Shown here in pieces: positions 30,762 through 42,529 of a stretch of 64,000 nucleotides of DNA. Origin of the DNA: Lasiosphaeris hirsuta. Taxonomy: Eukaryota > Ascomycota > Sordariomycetes > Sordariales > Lasiosphaeriaceae. A program made the translations under genes and the position numbers. Location of the stretch: NCBI GenBank assembly GCA_030549175.1, contig JAUKUA010000001.1, positions 496,001 to 560,000 of the forward strand, in the 5' to 3' direction. The first letter of the stretch is position 1; every line of letters begins with the position of its first letter. The notes under the pieces are model-generated. The model did no database searches. It was given only the letters and a program-made list of their open reading frames with translations, and had not been told where the DNA came from.

Positions 30762-32434
30762 ATGACCGACCAGAATCCAGAGAGAAGCCTGTTGATCGAG
30801 ACCGGCTCGCACAAGGACCCCTCCTCGTGCCCCCAAACATTCCTCACGCATACCCCTCCGGAAATCCACGACAACACCATCGTTGTCGCCGCCACCAGCC
30901 CGACAGTCCAAACAGGAAATCAGACGAAGGATGGGTGGTTCCTGTCAGACTTCTATGCCTTTAACTACCTACTTAAGGATGCCGTGAAGGACCAAACTTG
31001 GCTGACGGCCGCCAAGCCAGAGCGGCTGGTGGAGCAATGGGGCGACTTTTTGCACGGCTCACCGAGGCGAGACCGGAAAGTTGTCCTGAACTCAGAGCTC
31101 ATTCAGAGCGGCATATCGCCAGCACCATTGTCGAGCCTCCTAAGATGATCGAGAGGTTCCTCGAGGAAGCGAAAAGGGCCTCAATCCGCGCAAGGCAGAA
31201 TGGGTGCCCGCTCTTGCTAATGGTATTTTGCCACGGCATCCAGGGCCACTACCTTTGCCTGAATAATGGTAGTCAAAATAAGGGTTTAAGCATTGTGCGG
31301 CTACAAGCAGTGCTTGATCCTAACACCAAGGCCGCGCTCTTCACGACAGCGTGTTACTCGGGTGGTTAGGCAGTGTCAACCGATTTGAATATTACGGCAA
31401 TGTCTGCCGCCAAGCCGGAAGACGAATCCGTGTCGTGGCGACTCTCAGAGAGCATGGGACGAGCTTGTGGGTCGGTGTTCGCATCGGCGACTATATCGGC
31501 TCTCTCGGAAGCATCAACGCCACTTCTGGCAAGCGACGTCGGTTTGCAAGAAGCTACCGCTGAGGCAGGCATGTCTCTGCAGCCCGAGGAACCAACCAAG
31601 CAGCAGACAGAGACATGCAACGAGTTTTGTTGCGCCATCACGAGCTCGCTACAACTCGGGTCAGAACCCCGCATTTTCGGAGAGCACTTCCACTCCAGCG
31701 CCCAAGACGACGAGTGGGAATGGTCGTGGACTAGGAGGATGGGCATTCCCCTTGCCTATTTTGAAGAGCGCTGGAATCAGCTGGAGACGATCCCCCGTCG
31801 CGAATTCCCGAAGCCAGGCGACGACAATTACACGGGCTCGCATCTCACTGGCAGTGCGAATTCTTACATAGATGACATGACTCGGGAAATGGCGCATTCG
31901 TGCGTCTTTGGCATGGCGGAGCTATTCCGCCAGCTTTTCCCTAGGGGTTGGAACAAGGGCTGGAATGTCGCCCTCGCCGGGGATTTTTTCAACTTCCTCC
32001 AAGACAGGCCCGGTACTCCGTCCGCCGAGTACATTGCCGACATCATCCACCTCCGGTGGGATACCTGCCTCCTCGTCGATGGATTTGTGGCCGATCACGG
32101 ACTTGGTGGCCCGGACGACAAAATCTGTATCATGTGGGATAGCCAGACGTATCCGTTAGCCATGGTTGACAAATTCGGTAGAGACTGGAACAAGCACTAT
32201 TATTTGGTTTGGGATGCGCTCTTTAAGGGCGGAGCAATAATAGCACCAGCTGAGCATCAAGGGCCTCCATTCGCTCGTCCTCACTCCTACATTACATCGG
32301 CGATAGCAGAGACGTACTCGACAAAGGTGGAGGCGTTGGTCGTGGTAGACGCGTACTGCCAGTACGTGTCCAACATTCGCAAGCTCCATCTAGAGCGCGC
32401 AATCGAGTCGCCGAGCGTTCGCCGATCAGGCTGA
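30762..32434 (+). pseudogene. Caspase-like (clan CD) peptidase gene, inactivated
   Basis: The ATG at 30762 opens MTDQNPERSLL. After about 110 codons a one-base shift (about 31085-31105) is needed to continue as HIASTIVEPPKMIERFLEE. The catalytic region follows: LLMVFCHGIQGHYLC with the candidate His and FTTACYSGG with the candidate Cys. The next codon is TAG (31367-31369) where relatives have Trp; the frame then continues to 32434 with STDLNITAM, SWRLSESMGRACGS and a long C-terminal part. The His-Gly and ACYSGG blocks are typical of a fungal caspase-like family. One frameshift and one nonsense codon make it non-functional; TGG to TAG is a G-to-A change as expected from RIP on the other strand. 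Confidence 0.75.
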
Positions 32435-33271
32435 ACCTGGCTGAAAAGTCTAGGACGACGTATCCGCCGCTCGTTTTCACCATCAAAAACTTCCCAATCT
32501 TCCTTGGCCTAACTGACAATCAGCGACCAGGATGAGGCGTCGTCGAGCAGCAAGGGCAATAAGCTTGGAGAGGCGCCCGAGTTGCAGCAGCCTAACGTGC
32601 CGCAAAAACTTACTAATCCGACTCCCTGAGCTGTGGATTGCGAATTGCAACTGCGAATTCGATTTGTGATTTTGAAACGCCTAAGAAAGTCGTTATAGGA
32701 GCCATTACTAATAGAACGCGGTGCGGTAGGCGTTGTAGCAACGCGGCGAGTCTAGAGCAGGAAATAGCGACGATGGGTGCAGATGTAAAGATAAAAAGGA
32801 GTTAAGGATAGAAAGAGTAGCCGCGAAGGGCTCCATTTCTGGCCCCAATATTAACACTTCAAAGTGGCATCCGGTTCCTTGGATCCGTGACTCTGGCTGT
32901 CGAATATAAGTACCCCCTGACATCGAACCAACTGGTGTGGCGCATGCACTTGCATGCGATTAGCCACAGCCCTTTCACGATTTGATTAACCGTAGCCCCT
33001 TCGCGGGCAACGTCGTGCAGCTAATGCAGTCGAGGAGGGGTACATACAGTACCGTGTACCTTGTCGTGACTTGTTGCACCACTGTCAAGGGCGCCGAAAA
33101 TGGCGACACGCGCCAACTAGATTCGGCGGCCAACTAGATTCCAAGACTTTCTTGCACACACTGGAGAATCACCAAGCCCCACGAGGGGCATCCGCTGACG
33201 CAGACCTCTCACCACGGACACCATCAAGATCGCACGTCTCCCGCGCCGTAGAGATCCGGCTGTTCACACAA
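32435..33271. other. Intergenic, nothing firmly recognised
   Basis: Possible decayed 3' exon of the caspase-like gene (an intron-like CTGACAATCAG occurs near 32510). GCCAACTAGATTC is repeated at 33111 and 33129. Confidence 0.35.
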
Positions 33272-33553
33272 ATGCCATCGCCATCACCATCACCATCCCC
33301 ATCGCCACCGCCACCGCCACTGCCAGTACAAACCTACCGCGCGCGCAACCAAGCCAACTTAGCCTCTCTCGTGAGACCCAACACGAGTCTCCAAGACTCA
33401 GAGAGTCAAACCCATCTCTCCCTGACGCCAACACCAACTCCACTACGCCAACTGACTGGACAGGCCTTGGGTGGATTTGACAGACTAGCGCTTACGCCGG
33501 TCCAGAATCTCTCCAACAGTTCCCGTCAAGCTGTCGCCAACGCCGGCCAGTAA
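33272..33553 (+). CDS. Possible Pro/Ser-rich hypothetical protein
   Basis: From the ATG at 33272 a 93-codon frame begins with a Ser-Pro run coded by a CCATCA-type microsatellite and continues with a Thr/Pro/Leu-rich tail. No domain. Low complexity and lack of a good context make it doubtful. Confidence 0.2.
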   Translation: MPSPSPSPSPSPPPPPLPVQTYRARNQANLASLVRPNTSLQDSESQTHLSLTPTPTPLRQLTGQALGGFDRLALTPVQNLSNSSRQAVANAGQ

Positions 33554-33786
33554 GCCACAGCCGCATACAGTTCCGAGAGGGTCGGAATTGCCAAACCAAG
33601 CCTTCTACATGCCTCAAATACGGCACCCTGGCAAGCAGTCGATCGACCAAATACATCATAAGAATGGGCCCGGCAAACTTTACAGACCTTTAGCACTACG
33701 GGTGATGGCACCCCATGCCACAATCTTGGCCACATGTGATCAGATACCTTGAGGTATGTTACCGCCTCATCTCGGTAATGACAAAC

Positions 33787-33949
33787 TGTTGGAGGTGGTG
33801 CCCCACCTCGAGGGTGCAGGGCGCACACGCCACCTCGCCTAGCTAGTGCCCTTTGGGCCACACCAAGATAGCTGTTGCAGGCCAGGGAAATCCTGGCCCG
33901 CAACACCACAGAATCGATCACCGTTTCCCTTTGCTCTGTCTTGCCCACA
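33787..33949. mobile_element. LTR-like insertion, copy 2 (163 bp) with 5-bp target duplication
   Basis: Same element as at 14838-15002 in the same orientation: starts TGTTGGAGGTGG, ends TTGCCCACA. It is flanked by CAAAC at 33782-33786 and 33950-33954. Differences from copy 1 are scattered single-base changes and a few 1-bp gaps. Different target duplications prove two separate insertions. Confidence 0.87.
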
Positions 33950-34116
33950 CAAACTTTATCTGACACATGCCGTGGTATATATTTGCCCTTCATAAGCCAC
34001 CTTATCCTCTATTCAGTCTTTTACCTCTAGTCAGGAAGACTCCCACTACGATTACACAAACAAACCCCGTCCTGAAAAAGAACAAAAGACGCCAAGACCA
34101 TAACACTAAGGACGAG

Positions 34117-34690
34117 ATGGGTCAAGAGGTTGATATCAAAAAGTACGGGTCTCTGCTTCCCCCTGCCGGCGACCCGGGCAATCAGGCGCAGCGGATATCG
34201 CCCGAGGAACAAAAACAGCAGCTCAACATTCTTGAAGCCCTGTTCACTGCTAAGATCAACGCCATCGACAAAGCTGCACGGGACGCGCAACACAAGCACG
34301 CTGCTAAAGTAGGAGCGGATAAGAAAATGGAAGAATGCCGCACCCTCGCCGAGTGGAGGATCCGGAACACGAAGCCCAAGTTCCGCTCACTACACAAATT
34401 TTTCGCATGGCTCAGGGTTTCCTTCAGTTCAAGCATACATAGCGGTCGAATTCCGGCAGCGCAGGGCTGAAGTTGCGGCCCGTGAAAGACAGTTGAGCGC
34501 CTAGGCTGCAAAGGAGAAAACACGGGAGCTTAAGGAATATACCCAGGGGAGAAATCTCGCTTTAAGTGGCGTCTCAGTCTTCCGGGAGGAGACGCATAAA
34601 GAGAGGACGCATAAGGAGGAAAACGAGATGAACAAGGAGGAGATACGCAAGGAGGAGATACGCAAGGAGGGAACTTCTGAAGGAGAGTGA
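34117..34690 (+). pseudogene. Charged coiled-coil-like hypothetical protein, probably broken
   Basis: The ATG at 34117 opens MGQEVDIKKYGSLLPPAG and continues to about 34440 with charged helical sequence (EEQKQQLNILEALFTAKINA). It then needs a one-base shift to continue as AVEFRQRRAEVAARERQLSA, a TAG, AAKEKTRELKEY, and a repeat-coded EEIRKEEIRKEG end at 34690. Charged heptad-like composition suggests a coiled coil. No family recognised. Confidence 0.35.
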
Positions 34691-35209
34691 GTAAGTGGCC
34701 TCGGTCTCTGAGACGTTGCTACTGGGCCATTGATACCATTAGCGGTCTTTCTCCTTTTATTCTACTTGGTACTAGTCCGTTTGGGTGTTGGTTACTTGTT
34801 TGTAGTACGAAAAAGGTTGCAACTGGGGAGCTTGCAGATGGCCTAGCAGCAGCGGTTGGGGAAAATATCTTCTTGGTAGGTGTTGTGAGCCGATAGAATG
34901 CTTGTTCTAGAACTAGCCATTCTCGCCCAGCGAAACGCCTACGAAGCGAAACACCTACCTACCTCTCTTCAGGCTTAAAACCGGTGGCTGGCTCAGTCAT
35001 TCCTCCTTCGTCAGGGACATTGGCTAGGGGTATTGATTGACCCGATATCCGCCAAAATTACTCCAAATCAGTATGCTACCCTCCAATCAATGTCTCCGAC
35101 AAAGGAGGAAAGACTGAGTTAGCTACCGATTTTCAATCAGACGAGAAATTACCAGGGCTGGAGTCGCTTTCAGGGATTCTCAGAATCTTGAATAACCGCA
35201 ATGGGTTAC
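34691..35209. other. Intergenic, nothing recognised
   Basis: Region between convergent frames. A direct repeat GCGAAACRCCTAC occurs near 34930 and 34946. Confidence 0.4.
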
Positions 35210-37560
35210 TCAGATGATTTTCAACTGGATATAAGGATGCCCAACCCACAAATTCGCCTGTTCCGACGTCTCAGTAATAAAAACCCCAACCCTCCTGTAA
35301 ACCGACATGCCGGCTCCTCCAAGCTGGCCCGTGACTTTGGTAACAAGTATGCCCGCAGGGAACGACGGTGCCGAGTATTGTAGCTCCCCGGTTTCTTCGT
35401 CCTCGCCCAAATAGACGCAGGTGAGTGCGAGAAAAAGCGCCGAAATACCAGCGAGGCTGGCAACCGGCCTCATGTCGATTGGCTTCCACGTCCCGTCCAT
35501 TTTCAGGCCCGAAGATGTTATCGCATCCATCGATGCCCGAGCCGCCACTATTAACCCGCATGCGTTGTCATTGTCCATCATGACATCTGCGGCAAAGCTA
35601 TCACCATCGTCTTGATCCGCCCTATCCGCCGGGCGCAGAATGACCGGACACAGAGATGCCGAGAGAGTAATGTGACCACCCTTCAGTTTCCCGAACGGGT
35701 CTGTCCCAGAGGGCACAACCTCAACCTCGTGGATGGTACACCGACTCAAAACAGCCTGGGAATACACCTCGCCCCACCCGAGCTCCCCCTGCCACGCGGC
35801 CCAGCTCCAAGACGGCGCCCGCCACGCGGGGGGCGAGGACACGTCGTGGGCCGTCGCCCACAGCATGCCACGCACCAGGTCGCCCCTCCAGATCCCGGCG
35901 ACGTACTCGCTGTCACCTCCAACGGCAGACGCAAAGCTGCGGGCAAGGCCCGACATGGCCGGGAACTTGTCGTTGGCGACCGTCAAGCTGCGCCGTCCGT
36001 ATTCGTTCACCAGGGCGCGCCAGAGCTTGTAGAGGCCGCTTTTGGGGTCCGATGCCGTGTCGTCCTCCCCACCAGCGACGGAGCTCGGAAGGACGCTGGC
36101 ACTGGGCGCGGAAAGCATATCGTGCCAGCCGCACACGTTGGTGTGCACGGCCGCCGTGCCGTGTTCCAGCCGCCGTTCTGTCTGGCACCGGAAGAAGGAC
36201 GTCACGTTGCTGAAGTACAGCACCCGGGTAGACATGATATCCTCCTGAAACGTCCACGCGCGGCTCGCCCATGCGCAGCCGTGCAAATGGGCCGGGTTGT
36301 TGGCATCCCAAGTGCGGCGCTCGGGGAGGTGCGAGAGGAGGTACGAGCCCGAGACTCGACCTCGTTGCTTTTTCGACCGGAACGGGACCATGACACGGGG
36401 GCCACTCGCGGTAGCAGATCGGGAAAGGAAGCCTGAGTTGCACGAGTCCCCTGCGGCGGCAACGACGGTGAGGTGCGCGTGACGGTACACGGCAAACATG
36501 GACGCCGCCTCGTTTTCCCAGTCGACGGCGTCGTCCTGGATGATGCACAGCGCATCGATCCAGACGTATCGTAGGGCGAGGCGACGTGCAAGCACGACAA
36601 AATCGCGATGCGTGGCGGGCAGGGTGCTTGTTGGTATGCCTGCCTGGCGGTCGGCGAGCGTAGCGGTGGTGGTGGTGAGCTGGGGTGCGGTTGCGGATGG
36701 GGGACCCCAGCAGTAGCTGAGCGCGATGTAGGGGGCGGACGTCGCCAAGGAGGAGCTCGCAATCAGCTTCGGGATGGAGGTAGTGGTCGTCCCGACATCT
36801 ATGAGCCGCGTGGGGAGCCTCCTTGCGCCCGAAACCTGGCAGCGGGGGTGCTCGTTGGTACAGGTTTGCAGCCATCCCCGGAGACGGCCGATGCAGGCTT
36901 GGTCAAGCACCTCGCTGGCAGGAATCCGTAGGGAGATGCCCAGCGACCTTGAAACCGATTCTGTGCCTCACCTGTGGTTACTACCTCGGTACCCTACCTA
37001 GGTGGCTATACCCTGAATTTGATTGCATCGGTAAAATACTTACCATATCCCTCATGCTGGTAAACCATTGCTTTAGCACGCCACATGGCGGGCCAAGCAG
37101 GTGATCTCAATACCAGCTCAAGCCAGTAAAGGCCATCCGTCTCGTGGTGGCCCAACTCTCGCGCTAGGTCGGATGCGTGGACGGTCACGTCTGATCGCCT
37201 CACATATGCTGGCGATGCAAGTTCTACCGTGATGCGCTTATCGGTTGCCACGATTAGTGCGTTGGCAAGCCGAAGTGGAAGCGTCTCGCGGATGAGGAAA
37301 CAGAGGTATTTGCAAAAGGTGCAGCATGCATCTGCTGAGGCGCTGAGGATGGGGAGGTCGGGGTAGGTGTCTGTCCGCTTCCATGGCGTTTTGGATGCTG
37401 GTGCGCCGTAGGCATCGCCCGCGGCATCGTCAAACGACATGCCTAGACATTCCTCGCAGAGAGTCGAGGTGGGGTTGGCTTCGCTCATGGCGGGATAATC
37501 CTCTTTTGATCTGGGTACAAGTAGGCACGGGCTGACTGCCGAAAGTGGAGGCGATGTCAT
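35210..37560 (-). CDS. HET-domain protein, two exons
   Basis: Exon 1 is 37560-37044 and exon 2 is 36966-35210, joined over a 77-nt intron (GTAAGT donor; acceptor GTGAG, or six bases further at GCACAG, both keep frame), giving about 757 aa. Exon 1 has an N-terminal CxxC (LCEECLGMSFDD) and a second CxxC (CCTFCKYLC), common in fungal HET proteins of the type with a Cys-rich lead. Exon 2 has GWLQTCTNEHPRC, then YIALSYCWG, YVWIDALCIIQDDAVDW, SMFAVYRHAHLTVVAAAG and RAWTFQEDIMSTRVLYF, the whole HET core, and WSWAAWQGEL downstream. Function: incompatibility/cell-death signalling by family. No lesions seen. Confidence 0.9.
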
Positions 37561-38891
37561 GGCCCCTCTGTGCTCAATGGCCCCAATCGTGGTGAATCTA
37601 GTAGCGGGTCAATATAACCCCAGTTCCGGTCTTTGAACAATCTGTTAAACGGGCCGTCGTTATCTCGCCACTATCCCGTAGTCGGCCCACCATTCGCTCC
37701 TAGCGAGTGTGTGCTAGCTAGCCCACTGGAGCATGTCAAACTTGGCCGATGAGATCCCTAGCTTCCTGCATATGACGGCCTTGGCGTGGCTGACTTTTCG
37801 CACTCCTCGGCTAGGAGGCCGGATATACCGGAGGATCTCCCGGCCGGCCGCATTGCCCTGGTTGATAGAGACTTTGACGTACTCCCAGCTCGTGTTGAAG
37901 GCGACGATGGCGAGGTGGTACTCGGACCGCCACCACCAAACTTCAGTGCGGCGCGCTACACTGTCACTGAGAGGTACTGAAGTCCCGATGGAGCCTTTTC
38001 AGCTTAAGAGAAGTTATCTTTGGTGTTTTGGAAGGCCTTCGGAAATACCAAATATACCTTTTAAAGTGCCAGAAAGGCCTTATCAGAGCTTGAATATCCC
38101 CTCGGCGAGGGCGTTCAGCCTTAACAAACTAACCAGGGTTAGATTGTCCCTACGGTTTCACTCCCACTCAACTTCTTGCCAACATTCACTATTAGAGACG
38201 AAACACACGGCCGTCCCCAAGACACCTACCATAAAGAATGCCAGCATCGCGCCGTTCGGGGACAGACGTGAGCGCATCGCAAGGGTCCGAAATTACTGGA
38301 ATAGGTCGCACCGAGTCTCCAACTTGGTAACGTAGGTAATCTGTTTATAGCGTTGCCAGAAACCGTGAATGGTTTACCAAGTACCATCCCTGGAATAGTA
38401 TCGCCAGCGATCCTTTTGGTGGCGCGCTAGCGGTCATTGGAATCGGTATGGTCGAACTCTCCCTTGAGTGGTCACCTGAACGCTCCGGTCCAAAGGCTCA
38501 AACCAAACTGCGGCTCCAAAATGTGCTGCATGTTTCTACTTTCATCTGCAACACTCTCGCCGGTCTTGCCGGTGACTGTCCCAGCATAGCCCTTGAAGCA
38601 ATGGGATGGATTAGGGGGGGTGTCTCCTTGGTTTGGGGGAGGGAGTCACTGGTCTTACCGACGCTAGCGGTTGATAGATGCGTACCTTAGCCCCAACGAG
38701 TTGTTGTTGTGGGTGGGCCCCCAGCCTACAGGGTGTGGCCTGTGGGCCCGTGCTCACAGCTCCCACTATTTATCCTGCAGCCACAGCCATCTGCAGAACA
38801 CAGCAGTAAGTACAGCACTATAGAGTAGTAATACCCACTATTGCACTCCCAACAAGCATCATGGGTTTCCCCCCCTTAAACTTAGTGGGCG
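37561..38891. other. Intergenic, no reliable gene
   Basis: Open frames at 37733-38335 and 37786-37980 on the plus strand have no recognisable domain. Part near 37780-37980 is GC-rich and codon-like (PDIPEDLPAGRIALVDRDFD) and could be a gene fragment. A sequence with LTR-like ends at 38705-38854 lacks a target duplication. Confidence 0.35.
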
Positions 38892-39249
38892 ATGAGGACC
38901 GCGAGGAGGGCCGACGTACGGTTAGAGCCACCATGGCAAATGACGACGAGAATGATGGTTGAAGCGGAACCATCCCAAAACGCGTGGGACCCTCAAGGCT
39001 ACTTTGCCGACCATCACTTTTCAGAGGAAGAGTTGGAGATCATTGAGCCGGGCTGGGCAACTTTTGAGAACTTCATGCTGTCTCTCGGCCTCAAGTTCCA
39101 CAAGGGCGAGGATTTCAGGAAGGCCAAGGCGATTATGCGGGGCATAATAGATCACGAAAAAGATAATGGTCAGATAGGTATCCAGGCCCCCTCCCTAGAG
39201 ACAGGGTAGACTGATAATAGTGGTATTTCTTTTAGGAACTGCATACTAG
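38892..39249 (+). CDS. Small acidic hypothetical protein, two exons
   Basis: Exon 1 (38892-39177) and exon 2 (39236-39249) with a 58-nt intron (GTATCC...CTGATAAT...TTTTAG) give 99 aa; starts at 38940 or 38952 are also possible. The core reads AWDPQGYFADHHFSEEELEI and GWATFENFMLSLGLKFHKGED, an acidic, aromatic-rich helix pair that I believe recurs in small fungal proteins but cannot name. The good intron and even composition support a real gene. Confidence 0.5.
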
Positions 39250-40204
39250 GCAAGAGTCCGAATGGCATCTCCGCCGGGTCTACCTCTGAATATCGAATTC
39301 GGTCCTGAAACAGCGACTGACCCCAAGGTTAATGCCCAAGGACATGGTGTCTAGCAAACTCGCAAGGCTTGAGAGTTCGGTATTGTGTCTCACCTTCAAA
39401 TACTGGCCCAGCTCCAAGGCCACTTTCGGGAACACAAATTCTGACAAGATATCGACGCTGACATCTCACGACAGGTTTGTCTAATGAATGGAGCTTCGGT
39501 ACCGACAACATAGTTTGGGCATCAGCCAGGCCGCTGTCAGCAAAGAGTTTGTTCCAACCCGCTCCTTGCAACACCGCACACTAACACCCAAAACAAGCGA
39601 ATACACCAAAATCACAGAAGACTACGACCTATCTGCAGCGTTAGCATTCTAATCCCTCCCTGCCACATCCACATCTCCCGCCAGCACCAAAGAAGAGTAG
39701 ATATCATTCAATTTCATCTTTGTCTCCAGCCAAGGGGCAACCTTCCACCCCAGCCCGTTCACTCCCGTTTTCGGCCGAGTAAAAGGTGAACAGAACTTTT
39801 TTCTTGCAGAAATCTGCAAAGCCAAAAACTGCACTTTCGAGCACTCACCGTACGACCTGCGTTCGATGACTGCATGGCCATGCGGCCATCTCAAGGGCCT
39901 TACCCTACAACTTCCCAAACGCCAAGCAGACGCGCTGCCAGAAAAGCAGCTAGTGCAAAAAGAAAAAGAAAAGAAAAGGAGACACAAGCAATATTTCGGG
40001 GCTGAAGTTGAGGGCGCTTTGTGGCTTGCATGCAGCCTCACGCGTGCTTCCGGGAGCTTGGCGTTTGCCGAATCTTATCTCCCCCCTTGTTGACGTTAAA
40101 ATCACCGTTTTCCTCTTCCTGCGTACCCTCGGTAGCTTTTGTACGGTCGGCAACAACAGCGACCAGCACCGTCGACTGAGCGACGTCAAGAGAATAACCC
40201 CTTG
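39250..40204. other. Intergenic, upstream of the kinase gene
   Basis: Minus-strand frames at 39329-39574 and 39649-40041 show no domain. No gene supported. Confidence 0.4.
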
Positions 40205-40222
40205 CCCCCCCCCCCCCCCCCC
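40205..40222. promoter_or_regulatory. Run of 18 C just upstream of the kinase start
   Basis: An uninterrupted 18-C tract ends 20 bp before the kinase ATG at 40243, so it is likely in the 5' leader or core promoter. Slippage-prone; a role is inference only. Confidence 0.4.
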
Positions 40223-40242
40223 GGGTCCAAAAACAGGAAGAA

Positions 40243-41795
40243 ATGACGCTTCGCGTGATTGATGGGGACGACCCCAATTATACCGTGGATAAAAAACTCG
40301 GCGAGGGCACATTCGGATGCGTTTACAAGATGCGGCGCAAAGGGGACGGGAAGGTGTGTTGCAGACACCACAAACCCCACAAACCCCCCCTCCTTTCCCC
40401 ACCCCAACGATCCAGTGTTGGTCTGACCCATCCCGTCCCTGGCTGGCGCGTGGCCATAGGTGCTAGCATGCAAAGTGATGAGGCTCGGCCCCGGGGACTA
40501 CGAGTCGACGCTGCGGGAGGTGGTGGCCTTGCGAACCCTCGCCGGCTGCCGCAACGTCGTCCAGTGGATGCCCGATGTGGTCTTTGACGCCAAAGAGAAG
40601 ATGGTCCGGCTGCACATGGAGTACTACCCGGATGGGGATCTCGACAGCCTGATGGCATCGTACGGGAAGAATCCTGTGCCCAAAGACACCGTGACTCAGG
40701 TGTTTTGCTGTCTCGCCATGGCCCTTCTCGACTGCCACAAGCGGGGCATATGCCACCGCGATATCAAGCCGGCGAACGGTACATGTCGTCCCTCTCTTTT
40801 CCTCCTGCTGGCATGGCAAGATTTGGTAGACGTCCCATGGCTGACGAAGCTCCCTTGAATAAGTCTTGGTATCGCGCAAGATGTGGAATGGCCAGCCGGT
40901 CACGGTCGCATATCTGGCGGACTTTGGCCTGGTAGACATTTCCAAGGCGCCGCTGACGACTGGTGTCGTCCTCTGCGATACCAAAGGCCCTGGAACGCCG
41001 ATCTACATGGCTCCTGTACGTTAATTACCCTCCTTGCTCGGAAATGTCAGCCAACGGCTGGCCCACGGCGGCGCACGTGTTGACCCCTCCCGCCCTCCCC
41101 ATTCGTAGGAGTCGATATATGACGATCCCCCAGTATTTAGCGAGCGCTCCGATCTCTTCTCTCTCGGCTGCACCATCTACGAACTCTGCAACCTGAATGT
41201 AGCATACACGGACTATTCCAGGGACTATGTCCCCGCGATGGGTTGGACGGCCGTGAAAGAGTACGGTGGCAGGCTCTGCCCTCTCGTGAGCAAGTTGATG
41301 CGGCTCTTGCCGGCGCATCGGCCGACCACGCTGCAGTTGGTGGCGTCGCTCGAGGCGTACTGTATCTCGCGGTGGGAGAAACAAAAGGCGGCCATGCTGT
41401 GGGAGACCCTCGCTGTGGTATCGCAGGTCAACCCGCTGCCGCAGCCCACCGGGATAGTACCGCCGCCTTGGGAGCAGCAGCAGCAGCAGCAGCGGCAGCC
41501 TTTCCAGCTGCCTTTGGAGCTGCGGGCTCTTCAGCAGCCCCAGAATTTCCATCAAGCACAACCACCGCCATATCAAGCACAACCACCACCATATCAACAG
41601 CAACAACCGCAGCAGCAGCAGCAGTCCCGGGCGCCCATGCTACCGCCAGGTCTCCAGCAGGCCATGCGGGCACGGCAAATTCACCAGCAGCGCGTGGCGG
41701 CCACGCAGCAGATACAGATGCAAAGCGCCCTTGAGCAGCAAAAGCAGCAACAGCAGAAGCAGCAACAGCAGTTTGGAGGCAACAGAACTCCCTGA
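40243..41795 (+). CDS. Serine/threonine protein kinase with Gln-rich C-terminal tail
   Basis: Four exons (40243-40353, 40460-40778, 40864-41015, 41109-41795; introns 106, 85 and 93 nt) give 422 aa. All kinase landmarks are present: glycine loop KLGEGTFGCVYK, VLACK lysine (split across the first intron), HRDIKPANV, ADFGLVD, GTPIYMAPE. The catalytic domain fills about residues 10-285; the rest is low-complexity with CAG-coded Gln runs (EQQQQQQRQ; QQQKQQQQKQQQQ) and PPPYQ repeats. The kinase is likely active in the cytosol or nucleus. It is convergent with the Gly-rich gene at 42530-46202. I cannot place it in a named kinase family. Confidence 0.9.
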
Positions 41796-42440
41796 AACCC
41801 AGCCTAGTGGGAGGGGGGCAGGAAGGGGGGGTGGTCGAGCAGAGCTGTTTGGCGTGGGGGAGTAGAGGATTTGGAACATGGGTCAGATGTATTTTGCAAG
41901 AACCTCAAAGACAAAACTGTTGGTTACGCTGGGCCGGGCTCTTTGTTGTGGTGGCAATGCTGTATTGCTACTATCTGCTATATCGAGTAGGTGCAAGATC
42001 TTGGAGATGGATCTACACCTGCGAGTGGGAAAAAGGTGGTGGGCTGGAGCACTGGCCCAATGTGGCCTGTGCCAGGCGCGGTCCTTAGCGCCTAGGAGGC
42101 CCCACTCCCAACACTCTTGTGTGCAAACTATCGGGTTCTAAAATATCCAAACGCAGGTGATTCTCTGGGGAGCAATGTGATATGATATTGCTAACTAGGT
42201 GAGGGATAGATGGTATGTGTGGTGCGTTGTGCAGGGAAAAGGCAGTGACTGTCTGAATCTGGAGAAATAGGTGGGCAGTGGAGCACAGGCCTCTATGGGC
42301 ACAGACCACCAACAGATTCTTCTCCAAACGAACAAAACCAACCCGATAATTTTTTATTTTTTTTTGGAAACAAAGGAACGGCTGAAAAACCTATGTACAA
42401 AAGGTATCGCGATGGAATCAGGAAAACTCGCCGCATCACC
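41796..42440. other. Intergenic between convergent genes
   Basis: Plus-strand frames here lack motifs; no gene supported. Confidence 0.4.
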
Positions 42441-42503
42441 ATCATCCGGTATTACATTACTATCATCCAGTGTTATATAACGATCATCCAGTATGATCTG
42501 TCT
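42441..42503. repeat. Tandem repeat, three 21-bp units
   Basis: ATCATCCRGTRTTAYAT-like units begin at 42441, 42462 and 42483, directly 3' of the Gly-rich gene. Confidence 0.7.
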
Positions 42504-42529
42504 CTTCGTCTCCCTCTCTTCAAATCCTC

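Noticed and set aside
35612..36875. Frames of 274 and 320 codons overlapping the second HET gene
   Set aside because: Shadows of the HET coding strand; no domain, biased composition.
38705..38854. LTR-like segment with TGTTGTGGG and CACTCCCAACA ends
   Set aside because: No target duplication at either possible boundary and no second copy in the window.
40460..40858. Kinase exon as a separate protein gene
   Set aside because: The VLACK lysine, HRDIKPAN and flanking introns show it is exon 2 of the four-exon kinase.
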